From Methylococcales bacterium (GTDB lineage Bacteria; Pseudomonadota; Gammaproteobacteria; Methylococcales; Methylomonadaceae), in the NCBI GenBank assembly GCA_030949405.1, contig JAUZSN010000002.1, positions 496,001-560,000 on the forward strand: 64,000 nucleotides of DNA, written 5' to 3'. Positions within the stretch are counted from its first letter, which is position 1. Each line of letters opens with the position of its first letter. The notes under the pieces are model-generated. The model did no database searches, was not told the origin of the DNA, and was given only the letters and a program-made list of their open reading frames with translations. This document shows positions 1 through 9,685 of this stretch, in pieces. The position numbers and the translations under genes were made by a program.

Positions 1-1
1 T

Positions 2-2635
2 GATAATTATATGTACACCTTAACGGATAAAAATGGTAATACAACCACTGCAACCGTTACCATTGAGGTCAATGGCTTACCTGATGCGATAGATGATAAT
101 GTCACCACTCCATTTAATACAGCAATTAAGACGGCGGTATTAAATAATGATAATTTAGGGAATAAGCAGGCAACGATTACGGCGATTACCCAAGCAAGTA
201 ATGGGACGGTCACTAATAATTTGGATGGAACGATTACTTATTTACCAAATTTGGGATTCACGGGTATTGATAGTTATACTTATACCTTCACCGATAGTGA
301 TGGCAATAGTGAGACAGCAACGGTAAAAATCGTTGTCGGTAATCAGATTAATGATATTCCTCTTGCTCAAGATGATTCGGTGACCACGCTTCAAGATAAT
401 TTAATCACCATTGATGTGCTTAATAATGACCAGTTTGGTAATGATAATGCGGGCATAACAGATATAATTATTCCCAATGCAAATAATGGTCTAACCCAGC
501 CGACTAATGGAACACTTATTTTGAATAATGGGGGGGATAATGATCCCACAAACGATACCATTACCTATATTCCTAATTCAGGATTTGTAGGCGTTGATAC
601 GTTTCAATATACCCTTACCGATAGTAATGGAGACACCAGTACCGCAATTGTTAAGGTTACCGTGAATAGTCTGACGAATGATATTCCTCTTGCTCAAAAT
701 GATGTGGTGACAACACTTAAAAATGATGCAATTACCTTTAGTGTTCTCAATGATAATGGCAATGGTGTAGATAATTTTGGCAATGATGGATCGGGAGTGA
801 CGGGTATTATTATCCCTAATAATAGCAATGGATTAACTCAGCCTAATCACGGTCGTATTGTTCTAAACAATGGCGGAGATAATGACCCGACTAATGACAC
901 GATTACTTATATTCCTAATCAAGGTTTTGTGGGGACAGATAGTTTTCAATATACTATTACTGATAGTAATGGGGATACGAGTACGGCAACGGTTACGGTT
1001 ATTGTTACGGGACGTGTTAATAATGTTCCCGTGGCTCAAAATGATTCAGTGATTACCCGTCAAGATAATTTAATTAATATTGATGTACTTAATAATGATA
1101 AGTTTGGTGGCGATCAAGCGGGAATAGTCGGACTTATTATTCCGAATAATAATAGAACAGCAAATGGTTTTGTGTTCCTCAATGACCAAGGCGATAGGGA
1201 TCCAACGAATGATTATTTAACCTATATCCCTGATAGAGGCTTTGTAGGCTCAGATAGTTTTCAATATACAATAACCGATCGTAATGGTGATACCAGTACC
1301 GCGATAGTTCAAGTTAATATCTTACCTAATAGTCTATTAATACCGACAGAAGACATTGTTTTTCTATTACAAAATTCTAATAGTTTGGGCCAACAATATA
1401 CGCCTTTAGTCGAAGGGAATCACTCTGTTCCTGAAGAGGTTGGTTATCAACCTTTAAAAGTCATGCCTTATGTTTATGAAGTCACCACGGCTTATGAAAT
1501 TACGTATCATATCTTGTCGTTACCCGAAATAAACCCTGTGGGGATGGAGGGGCAATTAAAAGATCAATTCGTGACCGATGGCACTAAAACGTATGATGCG
1601 GGGTCAAAATTTACCCACTCCGATAATGAAAAGTTAAATTATGAGGCGGCTCTTTCTGATGGAAAGCCCTTACCTGATTTTGTTACTTTTGATGTTGATT
1701 CAGGGCAGTTTTTATTTAATGCAGAGGATGCAAAAGCAGCCAGCGTTCCAAGTGTTTTAATTCGATTAATTGCATCGGATAAACATAATAATCAAGCATC
1801 GAGTATTTTTCAGGTTCGATTTGATGTTGAAAGCTCAGAAGCCGATGCCACGCGTAAAACACGTGGAGGGAATAACTCAGATATTGATACAAGCGATTCG
1901 TATGACGGACGTGATTATAACCCTAATAAAATTAAACCCTTACGTTTAACAGGGGCACTGGAAAGCTTATTTTTAATGGAAGGCGAATATGAGTATAAAA
2001 TACCTAAAAGTGCCTTTAAACATGTAGATCCCAACGAAAAATTAGCCTATTTATCGACATTAGGTGATGGGACTGCGTTACCTGATTTTGTTTCTTTTGA
2101 TCCTGATTCAAAACTTTTTCTCTTTGATGCCGATGCCGCTCATGAAGCGGGGACTCTAAAAATTGCAATCAAAGTTATCGTAGAAGATAGTAAAAACAAT
2201 GTGGTCACGACAACATTTGAAGTGAGTTTTTATATTGATGAAGAAGCGTTAAACAAAGCAAAACGTGAAGCACAGCAGCAACAAGATGATGCTAATGATG
2301 CCGTCGTTGAAGAGTCTTCTGAGACGTTATCGGATGTTAACGAAAATGAAGCTGAACCCACATCCCCCGAAGCGGAAGAAGACAATCAAACTAATGAGGA
2401 AGAGCCAAATGACGATGAAAATGCCGTTTTACTTGAAAATGATTTTTCAAATTTAGCGTTATTATTAGGTGGAACATTTAATATTGAAGCGGACGCGTTA
2501 ACAGAATCGGCTGATGATAAAGCAAAACATAGTCTAAATGAACAAGTTAAACAAGCAGGATTTTTTGGTTATCAACAAGATAAAGGGCAGTTATTAGCGG
2601 ATTTAGAATCTGTTTTTAACAAGGCCACGGGTTAA
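2..2635 (+). CDS. Large Ig/cadherin-like repeat surface protein, N-terminus outside the window
   Basis: The frame is open to the window edge: codons at 2-10 read D-N-Y and continue into M-Y-T-L-T-D, matching the internal repeat motif D-S-Y-T-Y-T-x-T-D, so the ATG at 11 is internal and the protein starts upstream. About 877 residues are visible. Residues up to about 440 are tandem beta-sandwich repeats with the signature V-L-N-N-D, Y-x-P-N-x-G-F-x-G-x-D-x-F-Q-Y-T and D-x-N-G-D-T-S-T-A, typical of bacterial cadherin-like (Big_9/VCBS-like) domains. Two further domains at about residues 530-620 and 660-745 contain P-L-P-D-F-V-x-F-D and resemble dystroglycan-type cadherin (He_PIG) domains. The tail is acidic (Glu/Asp/Asn-rich, about 755-810). 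I see no sortase, autotransporter or type I C-terminal signal. A secreted or surface adhesin/structural protein is inferred; the ligand is unknown. Confidence 0.75.
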   Translation, partial: DNYMYTLTDKNGNTTTATVTIEVNGLPDAIDDNVTTPFNTAIKTAVLNNDNLGNKQATITAITQASNGTVTNNLDGTITYLPNLGFTGIDSYTYTFTDSDGNSETATVKIVVGNQINDIPLAQDDSVTTLQDNLITIDVLNNDQFGNDNAGITDIIIPNANNGLTQPTNGTLILNNGGDNDPTNDTITYIPNSGFVGVDTFQYTLTDSNGDTSTAIVKVTVNSLTNDIPLAQNDVVTTLKNDAITFSVLNDNGNGVDNFGNDGSGVTGIIIPNNSNGLTQPNHGRIVLNNGGDNDPTNDTITYIPNQGFVGTDSFQYTITDSNGDTSTATVTVIVTGRVNNVPVAQNDSVITRQDNLINIDVLNNDKFGGDQAGIVGLIIPNNNRTANGFVFLNDQGDRDPTNDYLTYIPDRGFVGSDSFQYTITDRNGDTSTAIVQVNILPNSLLIPTEDIVFLLQNSNSLGQQYTPLVEGNHSVPEEVGYQPLKVMPYVYEVTTAYEITYHILSLPEINPVGMEGQLKDQFVTDGTKTYDAGSKFTHSDNEKLNYEAALSDGKPLPDFVTFDVDSGQFLFNAEDAKAASVPSVLIRLIASDKHNNQASSIFQVRFDVESSEADATRKTRGGNNSDIDTSDSYDGRDYNPNKIKPLRLTGALESLFLMEGEYEYKIPKSAFKHVDPNEKLAYLSTLGDGTALPDFVSFDPDSKLFLFDADAAHEAGTLKIAIKVIVEDSKNNVVTTTFEVSFYIDEEALNKAKREAQQQQDDANDAVVEESSETLSDVNENEAEPTSPEAEEDNQTNEEEPNDDENAVLLENDFSNLALLLGGTFNIEADALTESADDKAKHSLNEQVKQAGFFGYQQDKGQLLADLESVFNKATG
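341..1327 (+). repeat. Three tandem coding repeats of about 105-115 codons
   Basis: Within the repeat protein, three consecutive units (about 341-667, 668-1015 and 1016-1327) each open with N-x-V/I-P-x-A-Q-N/D-D, carry N-G-x-x-x-L-N-x-x-G-D-x-D-P-T-N-D and close with D-T-S-T-A-x-V. A shorter, more diverged unit of about 90 codons precedes them. The DNA is also similar between units (for example aatgatattcctcttgctca occurs at the start of two), so copy number could vary by recombination. Confidence 0.7.
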
Positions 2636-2650
2636 TTAAATAGGAGGAAT

Positions 2651-2684
2651 AAAGAGCGATTAGCCTAAAGGGGAATGGCTCTTT
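2651..2684. terminator. Hairpin between convergent genes, possible bidirectional terminator
   Basis: AAAGAGC at 2651-2657 pairs with GCTCTTT at 2678-2684 across a 20-nt loop, between the stop of the repeat protein and the stop of the minus-strand PHP gene. The stem is only 7 bp and the T-tract is interrupted, so this is a moderate call. Confidence 0.4.
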
Positions 2685-2700
2685 ATTATCTATAGAGGGG

Positions 2701-3534
2701 TTAAGGATTAAAATATTCCCAAATAGGTTGAATGCCTTCGGGTAATTGAGAGAATCGACCTAACTCCACCCATTTATTTTTAGGCGTATGAAAATCTGAC
2801 CCCACAGAGCCTGCGAGTTCGAATTTTTTAGCATAGTTATAACTTAATTGAATTTCATCTTTTGAACTACGCCCTGTTATCACTTCAATACCGTCACCGC
2901 CTATTTCTTTAAATTCAGCCAATAATCGACGCATCCAAGTTGCCGTCATTTTATAACGTAAAGGATGGGCAATAACCGCAACGCCGCCTGCTGCTTTAAT
3001 CCAGTGAATAGCCTCTTCGAGTTCAACCCAAATGGTTGCAACATACGCAGGCTTACCTTCGCCAATATAACGATCAAAGGCTTCTTGGCCTCGGCTGACA
3101 TAATTTTCTTTCAGTAAAAAATCGGCAAAATGGCTGCGGGTAATCATGCCTCCATTAGCCGCTTTTACAACCGCTTCATACGCCCCTGTGATCCTTTTTT
3201 TTTCTAATTTTAATCCAATCGCTTTAGCACGTTTTTCACGAATCATTTGCTGGTTTTTAATGCCTTCGACTAATCGAGTTGAATGAGGATTAATATTTAA
3301 GCCAACAATATGGAGACAACGCTTATGCCATGTGGTTGATAATTCGATACCGGGCATTAGGTTGATACCCATAGATTTTGCCACTGCCATCGCTTCCTCT
3401 ATTCCTGAAACCGTATCGTGATCGGTTAAGGCGAGTGTGGTGACGGCTTGTGCTTTTGCACGGATGATTAGTTCGGTGGGAGATAAGGCTCCGTCTGAAG
3501 CCGTTGAATGGCTGTGTAAATCGTATTTAGTCAT
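2701..3534 (-). CDS. PHP-domain phosphoesterase (RNase AM / YciV-like)
   Basis: A 277-residue PHP (polymerase and histidinol phosphatase) protein. Metal-binding residues are visible in order: H-S-H-S-T near residues 7-11, T-D-H-D-T at 37-41, G-I-E-L near 62-65, I-A-H-P near 200 and G-S-D-F-H near 250-254. Length and motif order fit the YciV/TrpH family, whose E. coli member is the 5'-3' exoribonuclease RNase AM and a 3',5'-nucleotide bisphosphatase. The start overlaps the end of the upstream ABC transporter gene by 4 bp (ATGA), so the two are probably translationally coupled. Exact substrate is inferred from the family. Confidence 0.8.
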   Translation of the reverse strand: MTKYDLHSHSTASDGALSPTELIIRAKAQAVTTLALTDHDTVSGIEEAMAVAKSMGINLMPGIELSTTWHKRCLHIVGLNINPHSTRLVEGIKNQQMIREKRAKAIGLKLEKKRITGAYEAVVKAANGGMITRSHFADFLLKENYVSRGQEAFDRYIGEGKPAYVATIWVELEEAIHWIKAAGGVAVIAHPLRYKMTATWMRRLLAEFKEIGGDGIEVITGRSSKDEIQLSYNYAKKFELAGSVGSDFHTPKNKWVELGRFSQLPEGIQPIWEYFNP

Positions 3535-5327
3535 GATTGATATTCACCATAAAGTTTTGCATAGAGACCTTTTTGTTGAATTAACGTTTCATGTTGACCT
3601 TGTTCACAAATACGGCCTTCTTCAAAGACATAAACATGGTCGGCTTGTTTAACCGCACTTAAACGATGCGCGATAATAATAGTCGTTCGGTCTTTTAAAA
3701 AGCTATTCATCGCTAAATGTAGATTGTACTCGGTTTCAGAGTCTAATGCGGAGGTGGCTTCATCTAAAATAACCACACTGGGATTAGCAATAATCATGCG
3801 TGCAATGGCTAACCGTTGTCGTTGGCCTCCTGATAATTTCATGCCTTGTTTACCGACTAAGGTATCTAATCCTAACTCAAGTTGGCTAATCGTGGTTTTT
3901 AATTGGGCAATCTCTAAGGCTTGCCAAAGTTGCTCATCAGACACAGGACGACCTAAGGTTAAATTACTGCGGACACTGTCATTAAAAATAGCGGGGTGTT
4001 GTAATACCGTTGCGACATGTTCACGAACAATTTTTAAGCCGATTTTATCTAAGGGAACGTCATTAAAATAAATCATACCTGAGTTAGGCGGGTATAAACC
4101 AATTAAGGTTTGGACTAAGGTTGATTTTCCTCCGCCACTGGCTCCCACTAACGCAACTTTATCCCCTTGTTTAATATGTAAGTTAATACCTTTTAAAATA
4201 GGGTTTTTTTTATAACTAAAATGTAAATCTTTTAAGGTGACAGAGACTGTTTTTTGTTTCTTAAATGGGTTTTTCAGCGTAGGATAATCAGGTTCGGCTT
4301 CTAAACTATTAAATTCATTAATTCGATTTAAAGCCGCTTTCGCACTATAAAAAGCATATTGAATATTTAAAATTTCTTGAACGGGTGCCATCATGTGCCA
4401 TAGATAGGCAAAAACAGCCAGCATTTCACCAATGCTTAAGTCCGAATAAATAACCATTAACATGGCCGTTGCTCGGAAAATATCAAAACCAAATAAAAAG
4501 ATTAAAAAACTTAAACGAGCAACTGCATCGCTTTTCCACGTAAAGGCACTGGCACTGATTTTAACTTTTTTAGCGGATTCAATTAATTGTTGACAATAAT
4601 AGTGTTCTCGGTTGCTTGCGCGAATTTGATGAATAGCCTCTAAAGTTTCGGTTAACGATTGCTGAAAAACACCGTAGGCAGAATTTTCTTTTGATTTAAG
4701 CTCTTTGACATGGGAACCAATAATTCGCGTAAAATAAATAACAAAGGGATTAAAGCATAAAATGAATAGTCCTAGTTGCCAGTGCATCCATAAGAGGACA
4801 AACCCTGTTCCTAGTACGGTTAATAAGGCTACTAATAACTTACTTACCGTCGAACTTATAAACTGATCCAAGGTGTCAACATCAGTGACCATGTGGGTAA
4901 TCACAGTTCCTGTGCCTAAATTTTCATATTCAGACATGGATATGGATTGTAAGCGTTGAATCAAGTTGGTACGAATTTTAAAAATAATATCTTTAGAAAT
5001 AACCGCAAACTGACGGCCTTGAATGATGTTTAAACTGATTGAAGTTAGACGTAAAAATAAGCTAATGATAATAATAATGCTGATGTAAACAAACGGCTGT
5101 TGCCAGTCTGCAGGAAGAACAATATTAAGATTAGTCAGTATAAAACTGGGCTGATTGAGGAGAACCTCATCAACTAATAAGGGCATTAATAACGGGATGG
5201 GAACGCTCACCATGACCGCAAAAATAGCAATAATATGCGAGCTGATAAGTTGTTTTTTATGGTCTAATGCTACACGAAAAATGTAACGCCATGAGAACTG
5301 CAAGGGTGGGTTCACTGAGCTTATCAC
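3531..5327 (-). CDS. ABC exporter half-transporter (fused membrane and ATPase domains)
   Basis: A 598-residue protein with an N-terminal six-helix ABC exporter domain (about 1-310) and a C-terminal nucleotide-binding domain. Visible motifs are Walker A G-A-S-G-G-G-K-S-T, signature L-S-G-G-Q-R-Q-R-L-A-I-A-R, Walker B V-V-I-L-D-E-A-T-S-A-L-D and switch histidine I-I-A-H-R-L. The architecture is that of MsbA/LmrA-type homodimeric exporters for lipids, drugs or peptides; no peptidase domain is present. It overlaps the downstream PHP gene by 4 bp and is divergent from slt. The substrate cannot be read from the sequence. Confidence 0.85.
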   Translation of the reverse strand: MISSVNPPLQFSWRYIFRVALDHKKQLISSHIIAIFAVMVSVPIPLLMPLLVDEVLLNQPSFILTNLNIVLPADWQQPFVYISIIIIISLFLRLTSISLNIIQGRQFAVISKDIIFKIRTNLIQRLQSISMSEYENLGTGTVITHMVTDVDTLDQFISSTVSKLLVALLTVLGTGFVLLWMHWQLGLFILCFNPFVIYFTRIIGSHVKELKSKENSAYGVFQQSLTETLEAIHQIRASNREHYYCQQLIESAKKVKISASAFTWKSDAVARLSFLIFLFGFDIFRATAMLMVIYSDLSIGEMLAVFAYLWHMMAPVQEILNIQYAFYSAKAALNRINEFNSLEAEPDYPTLKNPFKKQKTVSVTLKDLHFSYKKNPILKGINLHIKQGDKVALVGASGGGKSTLVQTLIGLYPPNSGMIYFNDVPLDKIGLKIVREHVATVLQHPAIFNDSVRSNLTLGRPVSDEQLWQALEIAQLKTTISQLELGLDTLVGKQGMKLSGGQRQRLAIARMIIANPSVVILDEATSALDSETEYNLHLAMNSFLKDRTTIIIAHRLSAVKQADHVYVFEEGRICEQGQHETLIQQKGLYAKLYGEYQS

Positions 5328-5412
5328 TAACGTTGACTTAAAGTTTAGAATGAAGGCGTTAATTATAGCGGTCTTAGTTCTGATTAGACATAAAATTTTA
5401 TAGGTTTAAAGG

Positions 5413-7338
5413 ATGATGAAAAATAATTTTTTAATGCGGGGGTTTTTAGTAATCTGTTTATTGCTAACCGCTTTACCCATTTCTGCACTTTCCCTAACAG
5501 AGCAACGAGAGGCTTTTTTTAACGCGGAAAAGCTCTTAAAAAAAGGCAATGAAACCGAGTTTTTAATCGCTAAGCGAGGGTTAAGAGACTATGCGTTATA
5601 CCCTTATCTGCACTATCACTATTTAAAAACACACTTAGATAAAGACAAGGAAATTCAATTATACTTAACCGCCTATAATAAGAGTCGTTATGCCAACTTA
5701 TTGCGTCGTTATTGGTTAGTTTCAATGGCAAAAAAAGGTCAATGGACAAAATTTATAGCAAATTATCAACCCTCAAAAAAACAATCCTTACAGTGTTATT
5801 ACCACTTAGCGCAGTATAAAACAGGTGAAACCAACTTAGCTCTCAAGGCCGCTAAAGGGTTGTGGTTAAGCCCTACCTCTTTACCAAAAGCGTGTAATCC
5901 GTTATTTTCTATTTTTGAAAAATCATCCGAATATACACAAGATCTAATCTGGGAACGCTTTAAAATAGCCTTACGAAAAGGTAAGAAAAAAAATATTGCC
6001 TTAGCGAATTATTTGGCTAAAACGATGTCAGGGTCGGCTAAAAAATCCGCTCAATTATGGTTGAAGGTTTATAACAAGCCGATGATTATTACGAATCCTA
6101 AAAAATGGAATACGGAGGATGCGAAAGCAGGGGATATTTTTTCACAAGGGATTTATCGTTTATCACGTAAGCATTTAGAGTTAGCCATTAGCACGTGGGA
6201 TCGTTATCAAAAAGAATTCAAAATGACGACAGAGAGTGCGGATTATGCCAAAAAGAGATTGGGCTTAGTGCTGGCTTATCGAGGTAAACCGAGTCGCGCT
6301 TACCGTTATTTAAGTGACTTAACGAATCCCGATGCGGAAGCTAGACAATGGCGGATTCGTGTTGCATTACGGAAACAAAATTGGCCGCTCGTCAGTGAAT
6401 CCTTAGCGAATTTAACGGACGATGAAAAAAAGGAAGAAAAGTGGCGTTATTGGTTAGCTCGAACCTTAGAAAAAACAAAGGAATATGAACACGCTAATAG
6501 TATTTATACCGAGCTAGCAAAAGAACGTAGTTATTATGGCTTTGCATCAGCGGATAAGGTTCAGGCCGCCTATCAATTGAATGATAAACCGATTGTGTTA
6601 ACGAATATGGCCTTAGCGAATTTAAAGCAACGTCCTGAATTTAAAATGATTAAAGAGTTATTTGCGTTAAACCGTACCAAAGAAGCGAAATGGGATTGGT
6701 GGTTTAGTGTCAAGAATATGAATAATGAGGACATTAAAACCGCCGCTAAACTTGCCCAAGAATGGGGGATGGTTCAAACAGCCGTGTTTACCGTTGCAAA
6801 GGCTAAGTATTGGGATGATATGGATTTACGTTTTCCGTTGCTGTTTAAAGAACAAATTAAACACCATGCAAAAAATCAAAATTTAAAGCCTGCAATGGTG
6901 TTTGGTTTGATTCGTCAAGAAAGTGTTTTTAATGAATTGGCAGGTTCTCAAGTGGGGGCGCGGGGATTAATGCAAATAATGCCAGCAACAGGACGACAAA
7001 TTGCGCGTGAATTAGGCGTGAAATGGCGATCAGCGAGTAGTCTTTATGAGGCCGAGACCAATCTTAAATTTGGAACTTATTATTATAAAAAACAATTAGA
7101 TAAGTTTGATAACCAAGCTGCTTTAGCCGCAGCGGGTTATAACGCAGGTCCTCATCGGGTTAAAAAATGGCGTCCTAAAGAACCGATGGCAATGGATATT
7201 TGGATAGAAACAATTCCCTTTGATGAAACCCGAAAATATGTGTCAGTTGTTTTAGCTAATATTATCATTTATCAACAACGGTTAAAGGATAGTGGCTTAA
7301 AGATGCAAGATTTTCTATCGAAGGTGCAACCCAGTTAA
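5413..7338 (+). CDS. slt: Soluble lytic murein transglycosylase
   Basis: A 641-residue periplasmic enzyme cleaving the MurNAc-GlcNAc bond with formation of 1,6-anhydromuropeptides. A signal peptide covers about residues 1-25. A long alpha-helical superhelix (about 30-440) with TPR-like pattern precedes the catalytic SLT domain. The catalytic glutamate is in G-L-I-R-Q-E-S at residue 503, followed by G-A-R-G-L-M-Q-I-M-P-A-T-G and A-A-A-G-Y-N-A-G-P, all hallmarks of the Slt70 family; the length matches E. coli Slt (645). The ATG at 5413 follows an AAAGGA Shine-Dalgarno; a second ATG directly follows it. Confidence 0.92.
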   Translation: MMKNNFLMRGFLVICLLLTALPISALSLTEQREAFFNAEKLLKKGNETEFLIAKRGLRDYALYPYLHYHYLKTHLDKDKEIQLYLTAYNKSRYANLLRRYWLVSMAKKGQWTKFIANYQPSKKQSLQCYYHLAQYKTGETNLALKAAKGLWLSPTSLPKACNPLFSIFEKSSEYTQDLIWERFKIALRKGKKKNIALANYLAKTMSGSAKKSAQLWLKVYNKPMIITNPKKWNTEDAKAGDIFSQGIYRLSRKHLELAISTWDRYQKEFKMTTESADYAKKRLGLVLAYRGKPSRAYRYLSDLTNPDAEARQWRIRVALRKQNWPLVSESLANLTDDEKKEEKWRYWLARTLEKTKEYEHANSIYTELAKERSYYGFASADKVQAAYQLNDKPIVLTNMALANLKQRPEFKMIKELFALNRTKEAKWDWWFSVKNMNNEDIKTAAKLAQEWGMVQTAVFTVAKAKYWDDMDLRFPLLFKEQIKHHAKNQNLKPAMVFGLIRQESVFNELAGSQVGARGLMQIMPATGRQIARELGVKWRSASSLYEAETNLKFGTYYYKKQLDKFDNQAALAAAGYNAGPHRVKKWRPKEPMAMDIWIETIPFDETRKYVSVVLANIIIYQQRLKDSGLKMQDFLSKVQPS

Positions 7339-7419
7339 AATTTGAGCTGATTTTTTTTTCTTGATAGACGATAATAGCGGGCGACATTATAACAATAACT
7401 AAGTTAGGTATAGATTCAA

Positions 7420-7935
7420 ATGGAAAAACAGCATAGTTTTACGCGTGAAGAATTGCTAAGGTCTGGAAGAGGAGAGTTATACGGACCTAAAAATGCACAA
7501 TTGCCCTTGCCCAATATGCTGATGATGGATCGGATTATTCATATTTCCGACAAAGGCGGCGCACATGGTAAAGGTGAAGTTATAGCAGAATTAGATATAA
7601 CCCCCGAATTATGGTTTTTTGATTGCCATTTTAAAGGTGATCCCGTCATGCCAGGGTGTTTAGGGTTGGATGCGATGTGGCAATTAGTCGGGTTTTATTT
7701 ATGTTGGATGGGCGGCCCTGGAAAAGGACGTGCTTTAGGGGTAGGTGACGTTAAATTTAAAGGTCAAGTTTTACCTACGGCTAAAAAAGTTATTTATCGT
7801 TTGGATTTAAAGCGCGTTATTTTGCGTAAGTTAGTGATGGGTATCGCCGATGCAACGATGGAAGTTGATGGTAATATAATTTACGAAGCGACTGATCTTA
7901 GAGTTGGTTTATTTACATCGACAGATGGTTTCTAA
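7420..7935 (+). CDS. fabA: 3-hydroxydecanoyl-ACP dehydratase/isomerase
   Basis: A 171-residue hot-dog-fold enzyme that dehydrates 3-hydroxyacyl-ACP and isomerises trans-2- to cis-3-decenoyl-ACP, the branch point of anaerobic unsaturated fatty acid synthesis. The catalytic pair His70 (F-F-D-C-H-F) and Asp84 (C-L-G-L-D-A-M-W-Q) sits in the classic FabA context, which separates it from FabZ (Glu instead of Asp). The length matches E. coli FabA (172). It is followed 10 bp later by fabB, the usual partner, so the two form an operon. Confidence 0.96.
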   Translation: MEKQHSFTREELLRSGRGELYGPKNAQLPLPNMLMMDRIIHISDKGGAHGKGEVIAELDITPELWFFDCHFKGDPVMPGCLGLDAMWQLVGFYLCWMGGPGKGRALGVGDVKFKGQVLPTAKKVIYRLDLKRVILRKLVMGIADATMEVDGNIIYEATDLRVGLFTSTDGF

Positions 7936-7945
7936 AGAGGTTGTA

Positions 7946-9166
7946 ATGAAAAGAGTGGTTGTCACAGGATTAGGTATTGTTTCTAGCATTGGTAATAACC
8001 AAGAAGAAGTCATTTCATCGTTAAAAACGGGAAAATCAGGTATTTCTTTCTCGGATGTTTATCAAGAAATGGGCTTTAGAAGTCATGTTCATGGGGCTAT
8101 TAATATTGATCAGGATGCCTTTATTGATCGTAAGGTTAAACGGTTCATGGGGGATGGGGCTGCGTTTAATTACATTGCGATGCAACAAGCGATTACAGAT
8201 TCAGGACTGGAAGACAGTGATGTTTCTAACTTCAAGACAGGGTTAGTGATGGGGTCGGGAGGGCCATCAACCGCTAATTTGATTGAAGCCGCCGATTTAT
8301 TACGCAGTAAAGGAATCAAACGGGTCGGGCCTTATCGGGTAACGCGAACGATGTCGAGTACAAATACGGCGTGTCTAGCGACCCCGTTTAAAATTAAAGG
8401 GGTTAATTACACCATTAGTTCAGCTTGTGCCACCAGTGCGCATTGTATTGGCCATGCGATGGAGTTGATTCAGCTAGGCAAACAAGATGTTGTCTTTGCG
8501 GGCGGAGGTGAAGAGGTTCACTGGACAATGTCGATGTTATTTGATGGTATGGGTGCGTTATCTTCAAAGTATAATGACCAGCCTGAAACTGCGTCCAGAG
8601 CGTATGATGCCACCCGTGACGGGTTTGTTATTTCAGGCGGCGGTGGTGTGTTAGTGATTGAAGAGTTAGAACATGCTAAAGCACGCGGTGCAAAAATTTA
8701 TGCCGAATTAACAGGGTATGGCGCGACTTCAGATGGTTATGACATGGTACAACCTTCGGGCGAAGGAGCCGTTCGCTGTATGCAGCAAGCAATGGCGACT
8801 GTTGATGGCCCTATTGATTATATTAATGCACATGGAACAAGTACCCCCGTTGGTGATACGCGTGAACTAGAAGCCTTACGCGAAGTTTTTGGGGCGGAGA
8901 ATGTTCCTGCGGTCAGTTCGACGAAATCGTTAACGGGTCATGCTTTAGGAGCTGCAGGTGTTAATGAGTCAATTTACTCCTTATTAATGATGCAGGAGAA
9001 TTTTTTAAGTGCGTCGGCGAATATTAAGGAACTCGATCCTATAGCGGTCGGTATCCCGATTGTTCGTGAGCTTCAAAATGAGGTCACCTTAAATACGATC
9101 ATGTCAAATAGCTTTGGTTTTGGTGGAACGAATGCCACGTTAATTTTTCAACGATACCAAGATTAA
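7946..9166 (+). CDS. fabB: 3-oxoacyl-ACP synthase I
   Basis: A 406-residue condensing enzyme (KAS I) that elongates acyl-ACPs and is needed to carry cis-unsaturated intermediates forward from FabA. The Cys-His-His triad is visible: C161 in S-S-A-C-A-T-S-A-H, then [10 protein letters not shown] and [11 protein letters not shown]. The frame is open upstream to 7904, but the ATG at 7946 follows AAAGAGG and gives exactly the E. coli FabB length, so I chose it. Confidence 0.96.
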   Translation: MKRVVVTGLGIVSSIGNNQEEVISSLKTGKSGISFSDVYQEMGFRSHVHGAINIDQDAFIDRKVKRFMGDGAAFNYIAMQQAITDSGLEDSDVSNFKTGLVMGSGGPSTANLIEAADLLRSKGIKRVGPYRVTRTMSSTNTACLATPFKIKGVNYTISSACATSAHCIGHAMELIQLGKQDVVFAGGGEEVHWTMSMLFDGMGALSSKYNDQPETASRAYDATRDGFVISGGGGVLVIEELEHAKARGAKIYAELTGYGATSDGYDMVQPSGEGAVRCMQQAMATVDGPIDYINAHGTSTPVGDTRELEALREVFGAENVPAVSSTKSLTGHALGAAGVNESIYSLLMMQENFLSASANIKELDPIAVGIPIVRELQNEVTLNTIMSNSFGFGGTNATLIFQRYQD

Positions 9167-9319
9167 ATTTTGAATGTGATCTTAGATGAAAAATCGACAG
9201 GGAAGGTTGGTTTTTTGTTTTGAGTAAAGCAATCGTTTAAGTGTTGGAGGTATCATCAAAGTCTCCGATAAATTATAAAAAAATATACTCAGACAGAACG
9301 AATCCGATTTAGATAAGGA

Positions 9320-9345
9320 TAGAGACACGCTGATTCGAGTCTCTA
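9320..9345. repeat. Inverted repeat of the TAGAGAC...GTCTCTA family, also possible terminator
   Basis: TAGAGAC (9320-9326) and GTCTCTA (9339-9345) form a perfect 7-bp inverted repeat with a 12-nt loop in the 200-bp convergent spacer between fabB and the cytochrome genes. The same GAGAC arms occur in a perfect palindrome at 26587-26612 and a related hairpin at 54271-54292, so this looks like a degenerate member of a dispersed family that may also serve as a terminator for fabAB. Confidence 0.45.
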
Positions 9346-9367
9346 ATGTTTATTTTCTACGAGGGGA

Positions 9368-9685
9368 CTATTTTGTTTTTGAAAAATTACGCAATCGTTT
9401 TTGTACCAACCATAAGGCTTCTGCCTTCGTCATAAACGCCTTCCACGGTGGCATAGCGGTTCCTTTTCGACCGTTTAAAATAGTATCCACTAAAAAATCA
9501 TCGCTTTTATCCGCAATATCCTTCGCTAATAACGATGAACCTAACCCTCCTTTACGCGTTAAACCATGACAAGAACCGCAATCATGTCTCAGTAAATGAG
9601 TTAACGCTTTTTGCCGTGTTTGGCTCGGCTCATCGGCGATGGCACTGCTACTTATTAACAACAGTGCAATCATGACGAGTGTCAT
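9368..9685 (-). CDS. NirC-like cytochrome c55x
   Basis: A 105-residue exported monohaem cytochrome. A signal peptide (about 1-18) is followed by the haem motif C-G-S-C-H at residues 36-40 and a Met ligand in G-T-A-M-P-P-W (M78). The strings L-R-H-D-C-G-S-C-H-G-L-T and G-T-A-M-P-P-W are those of NirC/c55x, a periplasmic electron carrier linked to cytochrome cd1 and haem d1 maturation. It overlaps the next upstream cytochrome gene by 4 bp in a three-gene operon with the cd1-type protein. The NirC assignment is from motif memory only; another class I cytochrome is the alternative. Confidence 0.65.
   Translation of the reverse strand: MTLVMIALLLISSSAIADEPSQTRQKALTHLLRHDCGSCHGLTRKGGLGSSLLAKDIADKSDDFLVDTILNGRKGTAMPPWKAFMTKAEALWLVQKRLRNFSKTK

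Noticed and set aside
3724-4071. Plus-strand 115-codon frame inside the ABC transporter gene
   Set aside because: It is the complement of the nucleotide-binding domain, whose minus-strand motifs are unmistakable.
7904-7945. fabB start at 7904, overlapping fabA by 32 bp
   Set aside because: The ATG at 7946 has a better ribosome site and gives the exact E. coli FabB length.
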